A stretch of 64,000 nucleotides of DNA, taken from an uncultured Sphingomonas sp. GTDB taxonomy: Bacteria > Pseudomonadota > Alphaproteobacteria > Sphingomonadales > Sphingomonadaceae. The notes under the pieces were generated by a model. It was not told the DNA's origin, made no database searches, and saw nothing but the letters and a program-made list of their open reading frames with translations. Numbering within the stretch: the first letter of the stretch is position 1; the number at the start of each line of letters is the position of its first letter. Below are positions 29,494 to 37,927 of the stretch, in pieces. The stretch spans positions 102,497-166,496 of the forward strand of contig NZ_CAKZHV010000069.1 in the NCBI RefSeq assembly GCF_936927845.1, in the 5' to 3' direction. A program made the translations under genes and the position numbers.

Positions 29494-30312
29494 ATGACGG
29501 TTCCGCGCATCCTGATCGTCGCCGGCTCGGACTCGGGCGGCGGCGCGGGCATCCAGGCCGATATCAAGACGGTGACGATGCTCGGCGGCCATGCGATGAC
29601 CGCGGTGACCGCGCTCACCGCGCAGAACACCTTGGGTGTCGAAGGTATTCACCCGGTTCCGCCCGCCTTCGTGGTCGAGCAGATGGCTTGCGTCGCCCGA
29701 GACATCGGCGTCGACGCGGTCAAGATCGGGATGCTTGGCAGTTCGGCGATCGCGCACGCGGTCGCCGACGAACTCGCCTCTGGCCGATGCGGCGACCGGA
29801 TCGTGTTCGATCCCGTCATGGTCGCGACCAGCGGGGCGCTGCTCGCCGACGAGGCGACGATCGCTGCGATGCGGCGCCTTGCCGCGCTCGCTACCGTGAT
29901 CACGCCCAACCTGCCCGAGTTCCGCGTGCTGTGCGGTCGCCCCGACTTGCCCGATGACGCGGTGGAGGACGAAGCACGCGCCTATGCGGCCAAGGTGGGT
30001 GTCCATGTGCTGGTCAAGGGCGGACACGCCGCGGGCGATACCGTGGTCGATCGCTTGGTGTCGGCCCGCGGCGAAGTCGCACGATGGGCCCACCCGCGCG
30101 TCGACACCGTCCACACCCATGGCACCGGCTGCACATTGGCGAGCGCGGTCGCGACCGGCCTCGGTGCCGGTCTGCCGCTCCGCGAGGCGACCGCGCGCGC
30201 GATCCGCTATGTCCAGGCAGCGCTCGCCGCGCCGCCGGAGCTGGGGCGGGGCCACGGCCCGATGGGACACGCACTCGGCCTCGCGCCGTTTGACCATTTG
30301 GCGACGCGCTGA
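29494..30312 (+). CDS. thiD: Hydroxymethylpyrimidine/phosphomethylpyrimidine kinase
   Basis: ThiD phosphorylates HMP to HMP-PP in thiamine synthesis. The 272-residue ribokinase-like protein shows IAGSDSGGGAGIQADIKT, the AVTALTAQNT loop, KIGMLGS, VFDPVMVATSGALL and the anion-hole motif HTHGTGCTLASAVAT. No TPP riboswitch is recognisable upstream. Its stop shares one base with the start of rnhB (TGATG), so the two are coupled. Confidence 0.95.
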   Translation: MTVPRILIVAGSDSGGGAGIQADIKTVTMLGGHAMTAVTALTAQNTLGVEGIHPVPPAFVVEQMACVARDIGVDAVKIGMLGSSAIAHAVADELASGRCGDRIVFDPVMVATSGALLADEATIAAMRRLAALATVITPNLPEFRVLCGRPDLPDDAVEDEARAYAAKVGVHVLVKGGHAAGDTVVDRLVSARGEVARWAHPRVDTVHTHGTGCTLASAVATGLGAGLPLREATARAIRYVQAALAAPPELGRGHGPMGHALGLAPFDHLATR

Positions 30313-30965
30313 TGCCCGGTCTGCGCCACGAGAAGCTCTGCCTGCCCCCCGTCGCGGGTGTTGACGAGGCGGGCAGGGGGCCGCTCGCCGGACCTGTCGT
30401 CGCCGCGGCGGTTGTGCTGCCTGCCAAGGGGATTCCGCGCGGCATCAACGATTCAAAGAAACTGCCCGCCACGGAACGCGCGCGGCTTCATGACCGCCTG
30501 ATGGCCTGCGCGATCGTCGGCATCGGCGTGGTCGAGGCTGACGAGATCGACCGGTTGAACATCTACTGGGCGACGATGAAGGCAATGACGCTCGCGGTCG
30601 ATCAGGTCGCGGGCCTGCTCGGCCACGCCCCCGGTCACGTGCTGGTCGACGGCAACCGTTTGCCGCGCTGGAGCTACGCCGCGACCCCGATCGTCGGGGG
30701 TGACGCGGTCAGCAGCTCGATCGCCGCCGCCTCGATCATCGCCAAGCATACCCGCGATCGCATCATGATCGCGCATGCCGAAACCTGGCCGCATTACGGC
30801 TGGCATTCGAACAAGGGCTATGGCTGCGCCGCCCACCTCAAGGCCTTGCGCGAGCACGGACCCGCGCCGATTCACCGGCGCAGCTTCGCGCCCGTGGCGC
30901 AGGCGGAGCTGCCGTTCGCACTTGGCCCGGCTGCTGAGTCTTTCGAGTCACACCACAACGGCTAG
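30312..30965 (+). CDS. rnhB: Ribonuclease HII
   Basis: RNase HII cuts the RNA strand of RNA-DNA hybrids and single ribonucleotides in DNA. The 217-residue protein has the acidic DE pair in GVDEAGRGPLAG, LPAKGIPRGINDSKKL, the central Asp in VLVDGNRLP, and SIIAKHTRDRIM. The start overlaps the thiD stop by one base. The conserved neighbour ccrM follows after 151 bases. Confidence 0.95.
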   Translation: MPGLRHEKLCLPPVAGVDEAGRGPLAGPVVAAAVVLPAKGIPRGINDSKKLPATERARLHDRLMACAIVGIGVVEADEIDRLNIYWATMKAMTLAVDQVAGLLGHAPGHVLVDGNRLPRWSYAATPIVGGDAVSSSIAAASIIAKHTRDRIMIAHAETWPHYGWHSNKGYGCAAHLKALREHGPAPIHRRSFAPVAQAELPFALGPAAESFESHHNG

Positions 30966-31073
30966 AGTCCGCCCCCGCTCGGTCACCTCAACATCTGGCC
31001 GCGGTCCGCTTCCGTTCCGCCGCGTTGACGAACCCTCAACCATGTTCGTCAATAAAGTCCGCTTGACGGAGTC
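30965..31073 (+). promoter_or_regulatory. Candidate cell-cycle promoter of ccrM (GANTC sites and CtrA-like half-sites)
   Basis: Two GAGTC sites, themselves CcrM targets, lie at 30965-30969 and 31069-31073. Between them, TTGA-N7-TCAAC at 31025-31040 resembles the CtrA box TTAA-N7-TTAAC with one mismatch per half. In Caulobacter, ccrM is activated by CtrA late in the cell cycle and modulated by methylation of GANTC sites in its leader. Similar control here is inference. Confidence 0.5.
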
Positions 31074-31116
31074 CTGCTTTCCCGCACGATAGGGGTCGTT
31101 CAAGGGGGCCTGGGTG

Positions 31117-32247
31117 ATGGGTGTGTTAACAAAGGTCGCGCGGGCCAAGCGCGCGGCTGGCGACGAGGAGTCGGTCCTCCCGCTCGACCAGATCGTGATG
31201 GGCGATTGCGTCGCGGCGATGCGCGCGCTGCCGGCGAAATCGGTCGACATGATCTTCGCCGATCCCCCCTATAACCTGCAACTCGGCGGCGACCTCAACC
31301 GGCCAGACGGGTCCCACGTCGACGCGGTCACCGATGAGTGGGACAAGTTCGACAGCTTCGCCTCCTATGATGCCTTTACCCGCGCCTGGCTGGCGGAGGC
31401 GCGCCGCATCCTCAAGGACGACGGCACGCTCTGGGTGATCGGTAGCTACCACAATATCTTTCGCGTCGGCGCGGCGGTGCAGGATCTCGGCTATTGGATC
31501 CTCAACGACATCGTCTGGCGCAAGGCCAATCCGATGCCCAATTTTCGCGGCACCCGCTTCACCAACGCGCACGAGACGTTGATCTGGGCGTCGAAGGGGG
31601 AGAAGGCGAAATACACCTTCAATTACCGCTCGATGAAAACGCTGAACGACGAGCTGCAGATGCGCTCCGACTGGGAATTTCCGATCTGCGGCGGGCAGGA
31701 GCGGTTGAAGAAGGGCGGGATCAAGGTTCACCCGACGCAGAAGCCCGAGGCATTGCTCTACCGCATCCTGCTCGCCAGCACGAAGCCGGGCGACGTGGTG
31801 CTCGACCCGTTCTTCGGCACCGGTACGACGGGCGCGGTGGCCAAGCGGCTCGGGCGGCGCTGGATCGGGATTGAGCGCGAGCTCGGCTACGTCGATGCCG
31901 CGATGGAGCGGATCGCCGCCGCGCTGCCGCTCGATGAATCCGCGCTCGCGACGATGCAGAGCCCACGCAGCGCGCCCAAGGTCGCGTTCGGCGTGCTGGT
32001 CGAGAACGGCTTCCTTACGCCCGGCACCGTCCTGGTCGACGCGAAGCGGCGCTTCGCCGCCACCGTTCGCGCCGATGGCAGCCTGTTGTCGGCGTGCGGC
32101 GCCAGCGGATCGATCCACAAGCTCGGCTCGGCGTTGCAGAATGCGCCCGCGTGCAACGGCTGGACCTTCTGGCACCACGAGGTCGCGGGCACGCTCCAGC
32201 CGATCGACGCGGTGCGCCAGACCTATCTGCTCGCGACGCAGCCCTAG
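31117..32247 (+). CDS. ccrM: Cell-cycle DNA adenine methyltransferase, GANTC-specific (CcrM type)
   Basis: CcrM methylates adenine in GANTC shortly before division in alphaproteobacteria, resetting gene expression and coordinating the cell cycle. The 376-residue beta-class enzyme has the catalytic DPPY (FADPPYNLQLGG) before the SAM-binding FGTG (LDPFFGTGTTGAVAKRLGR). The C-terminal 90 residues (KVAFGVLVENGFLTPGTVL onward) are the extra domain found in CcrM and absent from simple HinfI-type enzymes. The ATG at 31117 follows a GTG at 31114. The rnhB-ccrM order is conserved in the class. Confidence 0.95.
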   Translation: MGVLTKVARAKRAAGDEESVLPLDQIVMGDCVAAMRALPAKSVDMIFADPPYNLQLGGDLNRPDGSHVDAVTDEWDKFDSFASYDAFTRAWLAEARRILKDDGTLWVIGSYHNIFRVGAAVQDLGYWILNDIVWRKANPMPNFRGTRFTNAHETLIWASKGEKAKYTFNYRSMKTLNDELQMRSDWEFPICGGQERLKKGGIKVHPTQKPEALLYRILLASTKPGDVVLDPFFGTGTTGAVAKRLGRRWIGIERELGYVDAAMERIAAALPLDESALATMQSPRSAPKVAFGVLVENGFLTPGTVLVDAKRRFAATVRADGSLLSACGASGSIHKLGSALQNAPACNGWTFWHHEVAGTLQPIDAVRQTYLLATQP

Positions 32248-32258
32248 GCGAAGCGGCG

Positions 32259-33305
32259 ATGCACCTGCGCCCGGTCCAGTTCGTCGACACCCCCGCGGCG
32301 CACGCCGACGTCGCGGTCGCGCGGCTCGCGGGCGGGATGCAATGGTTCGCGGGCTATGAGGTGCTTGATCGCGGGCGCCGCCACACCGTGCCGGTCGACG
32401 AGATCGCGTCGCTGGGCGAGCGCGCCGCGACGCTGCACGCGCGCGTCACCGCGCCCCGCCTCGCCTGGCAGCTCGGCCCCCGCACGCTCCGCTTCGACCA
32501 GCCGCAGGTCGCGGGTATCCTGAACGTCACCCCCGACAGCTTCTCCGACGGTGGCGCGAACATGGACGACCCTGCCGCCGCGGCAGCGGCTGGGGTCGCG
32601 ATGGCTGCGGCGGGCGCGGCGCTGATCGATGTCGGCGGCGAGTCGACCCGCCCCGGTGCGCCGTTGGTGTGGGAAGAGGATGAGGCCCGCCGTGTCGCAC
32701 CGGTGATCGAGCGGCTGGCGGGCGCGGGCGTGCTCGTCTCGGTCGACACGCGCAAGGCTGCGGTGATGGATGCCGCGCTCGCGGTCGGTGCCGCAGTCAT
32801 CAACGACGTCGCCGCGCTCATGTGGGACAAGCGTGCGGTCGACGTCGTCGCGCGCAGCGGCGCGCCCGTCATTCTGATGCACTCGCCCGATCCAGCCGCG
32901 GGTCCGCACGGCGGCAGCGGCTACGCCGATGTCGTGACCGAGGTCTTCGACTGGCTGGAAGCACGCATCGACGCAGTGGTCGCGGCGGGCGTCGACCGCG
33001 CGCGGATCGCAGTCGATCCCGGGATCGGGTTCGGCAAGTCACTGTCCGACAATCTCGCGCTGCTCAACAACCTCGCGCTGTTCCACGGGCTCGGCTGTCC
33101 CGTCATGCTCGGCGCCAGCCGCAAGCGCCTGATCGGTGCGCTCTCCAACGAGGCGCCGGTGGCCGAGCGGCTCGGCGGGTCGGTCGCGCTCGCGCTCAAA
33201 GGGGCCGAGGCGGGGGTGCAACTGCTTCGCGTCCACGACGTGGCGGAGACGGTGCAGGCGCTGCGCGTCTGGCGGGGCCTGCGCGACCGCGCGCTCGTCA
33301 GTTGA
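32259..33305 (+). CDS. folP: Dihydropteroate synthase with N-terminal extension
   Basis: DHPS condenses p-aminobenzoate with dihydropterin pyrophosphate in folate synthesis. The TIM-barrel motifs are GILNVTPDSFSDGG, DVGGESTRPGA, VSVDTRKA, INDVAAL, DPGIGFGKS and GASRKRLIGAL. At 348 residues it is longer than the usual 270-290, because about 80 N-terminal residues (MHLRPVQFVDTP onward) precede the barrel. The extension starts 11 bases after ccrM, so the short gap supports this start. The extension's role is unknown. Confidence 0.93.
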   Translation: MHLRPVQFVDTPAAHADVAVARLAGGMQWFAGYEVLDRGRRHTVPVDEIASLGERAATLHARVTAPRLAWQLGPRTLRFDQPQVAGILNVTPDSFSDGGANMDDPAAAAAAGVAMAAAGAALIDVGGESTRPGAPLVWEEDEARRVAPVIERLAGAGVLVSVDTRKAAVMDAALAVGAAVINDVAALMWDKRAVDVVARSGAPVILMHSPDPAAGPHGGSGYADVVTEVFDWLEARIDAVVAAGVDRARIAVDPGIGFGKSLSDNLALLNNLALFHGLGCPVMLGASRKRLIGALSNEAPVAERLGGSVALALKGAEAGVQLLRVHDVAETVQALRVWRGLRDRALVS

Positions 33306-33429
33306 GGTCGACCGCAATCGTTGCGGGTTCGTTGACCGCGTCCGATCGGGCCGTTTCAATACGTTTCTCAGCTATCCATCTTGCACTAATCGTGCATCCG
33401 TTTGACGCGATGCTGGTTACAGGCGCGTC

Positions 33430-34314
33430 ATGATCGTCACCTCCGTACCCCGCGCCAAACAGATTTTCGTCGAAGTCTGGAAACCGCTCACCGTCCTGTT
33501 CATCTGGGACGTGATCGTCACCATCATCTACATGCAGTTCCCGTTCCGCGCGCCGTCGCTGCCGCTGACGCTGTTCGGCTCGGTACTGGCGCTGTTCCTC
33601 GGTTTCCGTGTCAATTCGGCTTATGACCGCTGGTGGGACGCGCGTACGCTGTGGGGCGCGATGATCAACGCGTCGCGCAGCATCGCACGCGCCGCGCGCA
33701 ATTTCCTGCCCGACCCCGAAGCGCGCGACATGAAGCGGACGATCGTCCTGCGCCAGATCGCCTACGTCAACGCGCTGCGCTGTCAGTTGCGCAAGCAGCC
33801 CGTCGACGAGGTCGTGCTCAAATATCTGTCGGAAGACGAGGCGCATCCCTCGCTCGAGCGGACGAATGTCGCCAACGGTTTGCTCGACGGCACCGGCCGC
33901 CGCATCGACATCGCGCGTCGTAACGGCTGGATCGACACCATCCAGCAGACGCAGATGGAGGCGGTGCTGGTCGACATCTCGAACGCGCAGGGCGGGATGG
34001 AGCGGATCAAGAACACGCCGCTGCCCAACCAATATCGCTTCCTGCCGACGCTGTTCACCCACGTTTTCGCGATCCTGTTGCCGATCGGGCTGGTCGAGAC
34101 GCTCGGCTACGCGACCCCGCTCGGCTCGACGGTGGCGAGCCTGATGTTCCTGGCGGTGCTCGCGATCGGTGAGGATCTGGTCGATCCGTTCGCCAACACG
34201 GTGCACGACGTGCCGCTGACGGGCATGTGCCGCACGATCGAGATCGACCTGCTGCAATCGATCGGTGACGAGGCGCCCAAGCCGCTGCAGCCCGAAAAGG
34301 GCGTGCTGTGGTAA
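33430..34314 (+). CDS. Bestrophin-family anion channel-like membrane protein
   Basis: The 294-residue protein matches bacterial bestrophins (formerly UPF0187). Visible features are EVWKPLTVLFIWDVIVTIIY, the pore-region block SVLALFLGFRVNSAYDRWWD, WGAMINASRSIARA, PLPNQYRFLPTLFTHVF, and the acidic cluster region GEDLVDPFANTVHDVPL. Bacterial homologues such as KpBest form pentameric channels; selectivity cannot be told from sequence. Confidence 0.92.
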   Translation: MIVTSVPRAKQIFVEVWKPLTVLFIWDVIVTIIYMQFPFRAPSLPLTLFGSVLALFLGFRVNSAYDRWWDARTLWGAMINASRSIARAARNFLPDPEARDMKRTIVLRQIAYVNALRCQLRKQPVDEVVLKYLSEDEAHPSLERTNVANGLLDGTGRRIDIARRNGWIDTIQQTQMEAVLVDISNAQGGMERIKNTPLPNQYRFLPTLFTHVFAILLPIGLVETLGYATPLGSTVASLMFLAVLAIGEDLVDPFANTVHDVPLTGMCRTIEIDLLQSIGDEAPKPLQPEKGVLW

Positions 34315-34315
34315 G

Positions 34316-35056
34316 CTACAGCGTGTAGCCGCCGTCGCACACCAGAGTCGTTCCGGTGATCAGCGCCGCGGCATCCGACAGCAGGAAGGTGACCTGCGCC
34401 GCAATCTCCGCAGGTCTGGCATAGCGTCCGAGCGGTGTCGCCATCGCCGCCAGTTCCGCGAACGCCGCATCACGCCCGATCTGTGCGGCACGTTCGGCGA
34501 ACATCGGCACCCCGTCCCATACCGGCGTCTCGACCCCGGCGGGTGCGACGGCGTTGACGCGAATACGCTCGGGCGCACCTTCCTTGGCGGCGACCTTAAC
34601 CAGGTGGAGCAACGCCGCCTTCGACGCGCCGTACGCCGCGACACCTGCTTCGGGCTTGATCCCGGCGGCCGACCCCGTCGCGACGATCGCGCCGCCGCTG
34701 CCCTTCATCGCGCGCATCGCGGCGCGCAGGCTCAGGAATGCGCCGTCCAGGTTGACCGAGACGATCCGCTGCCACTCGGCGAACGACAGGTCGGCAATCG
34801 CGCCCGCACCCGCGACGCCCGCGTTGACCACTGCGGCATCGATCCCGGCGAGCAGCGGGGCGGCGTCGTCCCACATCGCCTCGTCGCGCACGTCGCCGAT
34901 CAGCCGGTCGATGCTGACGGGCAGCGCGATCCGCGCGAGCGCATCGGCATCGCGATCGACCAGCACCAGCCGCTGCGTACCATGCGTCGCCAGATGCTGC
35001 GCGCAGGCGAGCCCAATGCCCGATGCAGCGCCGGTGATGAGGATATGCGTTGCCAT
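34316..35056 (-). CDS. Short-chain dehydrogenase/reductase
   Basis: The 246-residue SDR has the cofactor motif TGAASGIGLACA, VNAGVAG (in place of NNAG), the active-site GASKAALLHL (the expected YxxxK appears as YGASK) and a C-terminal CDGGYTL. An Asp at the end of strand 2 (LVDRDADAL) suggests NAD rather than NADP. The substrate is unknown. It ends one base after the convergent bestrophin gene. Confidence 0.88.
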   Translation of the reverse strand: MATHILITGAASGIGLACAQHLATHGTQRLVLVDRDADALARIALPVSIDRLIGDVRDEAMWDDAAPLLAGIDAAVVNAGVAGAGAIADLSFAEWQRIVSVNLDGAFLSLRAAMRAMKGSGGAIVATGSAAGIKPEAGVAAYGASKAALLHLVKVAAKEGAPERIRVNAVAPAGVETPVWDGVPMFAERAAQIGRDAAFAELAAMATPLGRYARPAEIAAQVTFLLSDAAALITGTTLVCDGGYTL

Positions 35057-35086
35057 GCTGCCAGCCTAGCAGCGGCGCGCGGCGCC

Positions 35087-36505
35087 TCAAGCCGCGCTGT
35101 CGATCCCCAACTCGCTCAACTTGCGATACAAGGTTGATCGCCCGATCCCCAATCGCCGCGCGACCTCGGTCATGCGCCCGCGGTAATGGCCGATCGCCAG
35201 CCGGATCACGTCGGCCTCGATCTGCTCCAGCGGGCGCAGATTGCCGTCGGCCAGGAACAACGTCACCCCGCCCGACTGCGCCATCGGCGCGGGGCTACCG
35301 CGCGCTGGGCGGCCGCCCAGTTGCGCGATCTGCGGGAAGTCGGCGCGGGTCAGCGCGTCGCCCTCGCATAGCACCGCGGCGCGGAACAACGCGTCCTGCA
35401 ACTGCCGGACGTTGCCGGGCCAGTGATAGTCGACCAGCAGCGCCAGCGCGTCGTCGGTGATCCCCAGTTCGCGCAACCCCGGCTGACCCGCGATCCGCGC
35501 GAGCAGATGGCGTGACAGCGCCGGGATGTCGCCCGCCCGCGCGCGAAGCGGCGGGATCGTCACCTGCACCGCGTTCAGCCGGTAGAACAGGTCCTCACGC
35601 ATCCGCTCGGCCTCGACCTCCTCGGCCAAATTCTTGTCGCTCGCCGCAAGCACGCGCACGTCGACGTCGCGCGGGTGGCGCGCACCGATCGGATGGACCT
35701 CACCCAATTGCAGCAGCCGCAGCAGTTTCGCCTGTACGTCGAGCGGGATTGCGTCGACGTGGTCGAGGAACACCGTACCGCCGTCCGCCTCCACCAGGCG
35801 ACCGATCTTGCGCTCGAACGCGCCGGTGAACGCGCCTTTCTCGTGACCAAACAATTCGCTCTCGATCAGATTGGCAGGCAGCGCGCCGCAGTCGATCGTC
35901 ACCATCTGCGTGCGGGCACGCGGGGAGGCGTTGTGGATCGCCTCCGCCACCACTTCCTTGCCGACCCCCGGCTCGCCCTCGATCAGCACGCAGACGCGCG
36001 CGCGTGCCGCCTTCGCCGCGATGGCAAGCGCGGCGCGGAATTCGGGCGCGGAGCCGACGATTTCGTCGAAGCCGAGCATCGCTGGAATCTTCTCGGTCAA
36101 AGGGCGCAGCTCGCCTGCTGCGCTTCCGGCCACCGCGGCGTCGAGCGCCTGCAACAGTCGCTCGGGCGCCAGCGGTTTGACCAGGAAGTCGGTGGCACCT
36201 GCGCGCATCGCCGACACTGCATGCGCGACCGATCCGTTCGCGGTCAGCATCAGGATGGGGAGCGCCGGGCGATTGGCGCGCAGCTCCGCGATCAGCTTGG
36301 CCGCCGCGGCATCGTCCGACCAGTGATCGAGCACGATCGCGTCGAGCTGCATCCCTTCGTGCGTGCCGAGCGTTGCCAGCGCAATCTCGCCATCGTTCGC
36401 AAAGAGCGTCCGCCAGCCCCCGCGCGCAGCCAACGCCGCGACCAGCCGTCGCTGTGCCGGCTCCTCGTCGATCAGCATCAGTAAGCGCTGCCCGTTGCGC
36501 GTCAT
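35087..36505 (-). CDS. Sigma-54-dependent response regulator (NtrC class), no adjacent kinase
   Basis: The 472-residue regulator has three domains. The receiver (1-125) shows the phosphoacceptor region IVLDHWSDD, the conserved T in MLTANG and K in LVKPL. The AAA+ domain (about 150-385) has Walker A GEPGVGKE, the sigma-54 contact loop GAFTGAF, Walker B-like GGTVFLDHVD and arginine-finger region REDLFYRLN. A C-terminal Fis-type HTH follows (MTEVARRLGIGRSTLYRKL). It activates RpoN promoters when phosphorylated. No histidine kinase or obvious sigma-54 promoter lies next to it, so the target is open. Confidence 0.93.
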   Translation of the reverse strand: MTRNGQRLLMLIDEEPAQRRLVAALAARGGWRTLFANDGEIALATLGTHEGMQLDAIVLDHWSDDAAAAKLIAELRANRPALPILMLTANGSVAHAVSAMRAGATDFLVKPLAPERLLQALDAAVAGSAAGELRPLTEKIPAMLGFDEIVGSAPEFRAALAIAAKAARARVCVLIEGEPGVGKEVVAEAIHNASPRARTQMVTIDCGALPANLIESELFGHEKGAFTGAFERKIGRLVEADGGTVFLDHVDAIPLDVQAKLLRLLQLGEVHPIGARHPRDVDVRVLAASDKNLAEEVEAERMREDLFYRLNAVQVTIPPLRARAGDIPALSRHLLARIAGQPGLRELGITDDALALLVDYHWPGNVRQLQDALFRAAVLCEGDALTRADFPQIAQLGGRPARGSPAPMAQSGGVTLFLADGNLRPLEQIEADVIRLAIGHYRGRMTEVARRLGIGRSTLYRKLSELGIDSAA

Positions 36506-36674
36506 TCGTGTGTCCCCGGAAGGTTCTTTCCGGCATGTAAATAGCGTAATGGAGTAAAGCCGAGCTTAAACCGTCCCAAGCATGGACATGCGGTTCGTCG
36601 CATATCGGCCGTTGCCAGCGCGCGCGGGCGTGCATAGGGTCGGGCACGAAACGACCACGTCTCGAGAGGACCAT

Positions 36675-36800
36675 ATGGCTGCCCAACCATCGCAGATGAA
36701 GGCGCACGTCTCCACCTACGATCGCGTGATCGCGATGATGAAATGGGGCGCGGTCGCGGTCGCGATCATCGCCTTCTTCGTCATCTGGCTGATCGCCTAA
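36675..36800 (+). CDS. aa3-type cytochrome c oxidase subunit IV-like peptide
   Basis: The 41-residue protein has a hydrophilic N-terminus (MAAQPSQMKAHVSTYDRVIA) and a single membrane helix (WGAVAVAIIAFFVIWLIA). This matches the small bacterial aa3 oxidase subunit IV family, whose genes often precede pntAA in sphingomonads rather than the oxidase operon. The ATG at 36675 has GAGAGGA 5 bases upstream. It ends two bases before pntAA, so it is almost certainly co-transcribed with the transhydrogenase. Confidence 0.75.
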   Translation: MAAQPSQMKAHVSTYDRVIAMMKWGAVAVAIIAFFVIWLIA

Positions 36801-36802
36801 CC

Positions 36803-37927
36803 ATGGTGAAGATCGCTGTCCTGGCCGAGGGGGCGGACGGCGAGCGCCGCGTCGCGGCGACACCGGAGACGGTGAAGAAGTTCGTAGGCCTGGGGGCCGA
36901 GGTCACGGTGGAGGCGGGCGCAGGCGTCCGCGCCTCCTATGCCGATGCCGATTACGCGGCCGCGGGCGCGAGCATCGGCGACCGTGCCGCCACAGTCGCG
37001 GGGGCGGACATCCTGCTGGGCGTGCAGGGCCCCAACGTGGCCACGATCGCGGGCGCGGCGACCGGCGCGTGGATCGTCGCCGGGCTCAATCCCTTTGGCG
37101 AACGTGCGCGCGTCGAGAGCTACGCCGACGCAGGGTTCGAAGCGCTGGCGATGGAGTTCATGCCGCGCATCACTCGCGCGCAATCGATGGACATTCTGTC
37201 GTCGCAGTCGAATCTTGCCGGGTACAAGGCGGTGCTCGACGCCGCAGCGGAATACGGCCGCGCATTTCCGATGATGATGACCGCGGCAGGCACGGTCAGC
37301 GCCGCCAAGGTGTTCGTGATGGGGGTTGGCGTCGCCGGGCTGCAGGCGATTGCGACCGCGCGGCGGCTGGGTGCGCAGGTGTCGGCGACCGACGTCCGCT
37401 CCGCCACGCGCGAGCAGATCCAGTCGCTCGGCGCCAAACCGATCTTCGTCGAAAACGTCGCCGGCATCGAGGGCGAGGGCAGCGGCGGCTACGCCGGCGA
37501 GATGAGTGCGGAATACCAGGCCGCGCAGGCCGAGCTCGTGTCCGCGCATATCGCGAAACAGGACATTGTCATCACCACCGCGCTGATCCCCGGCCGCCCC
37601 GCGCCGCGGCTCGTCAGCGACGCGCAGCTCGCTACGATGCGACCCGGCTCGGTGATCGTCGATCTGGCGGTGGAGCAGGGCGGCAACGTTGAGGGCGCGG
37701 TTGCGGGCGAGGTGGTCATCCGTCACGGCGTCAGGATCATCGGCCACCGCAACGTCGCCAGCCGCCTCGCCACCGACGCCTCCGCGCTGTTCGCGCGCAA
37801 CCTGTACAACTTCCTGTCGACCTTCTGGGACAAGGAACAGGGCCGCCCGGTCCTCGACGCCGAGATCGGCGACGCGGTCCGGCTGACCAGGGACGGACAG
37901 ATCGTCAACGCGAGGCTGTCGGCGTGA
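36803..37927 (+). CDS. pntAA: Re/Si-specific NAD(P)+ transhydrogenase, soluble alpha-1 subunit (NAD-binding domain I)
   Basis: This subunit binds NAD(H) in the proton-translocating transhydrogenase that makes NADPH at the inner membrane. The 374 residues start MVKIAVLAE. They show GERRVAATPETV, the alanine dehydrogenase-like block MEFMPRITRAQSMDILSSQS, and the NAD-binding GVGVAGLQAIATARRLGA. The mobile loop region and LNTE-like GVRIIGHRNV follow, with ATDASALFARNLYNFL near the end. The alpha chain is split, with membrane part 38389-38688, as in other alphaproteobacteria. A DUF559 gene is inserted between the two alpha genes. Confidence 0.95.
   Translation: MVKIAVLAEGADGERRVAATPETVKKFVGLGAEVTVEAGAGVRASYADADYAAAGASIGDRAATVAGADILLGVQGPNVATIAGAATGAWIVAGLNPFGERARVESYADAGFEALAMEFMPRITRAQSMDILSSQSNLAGYKAVLDAAAEYGRAFPMMMTAAGTVSAAKVFVMGVGVAGLQAIATARRLGAQVSATDVRSATREQIQSLGAKPIFVENVAGIEGEGSGGYAGEMSAEYQAAQAELVSAHIAKQDIVITTALIPGRPAPRLVSDAQLATMRPGSVIVDLAVEQGGNVEGAVAGEVVIRHGVRIIGHRNVASRLATDASALFARNLYNFLSTFWDKEQGRPVLDAEIGDAVRLTRDGQIVNARLSA

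Noticed and set aside
29494..29560. Possible TPP riboswitch controlling thiD
   Set aside because: The upstream region is DUF1272 coding sequence and lacks the conserved CTGAGA and ACCTGA-type elements.
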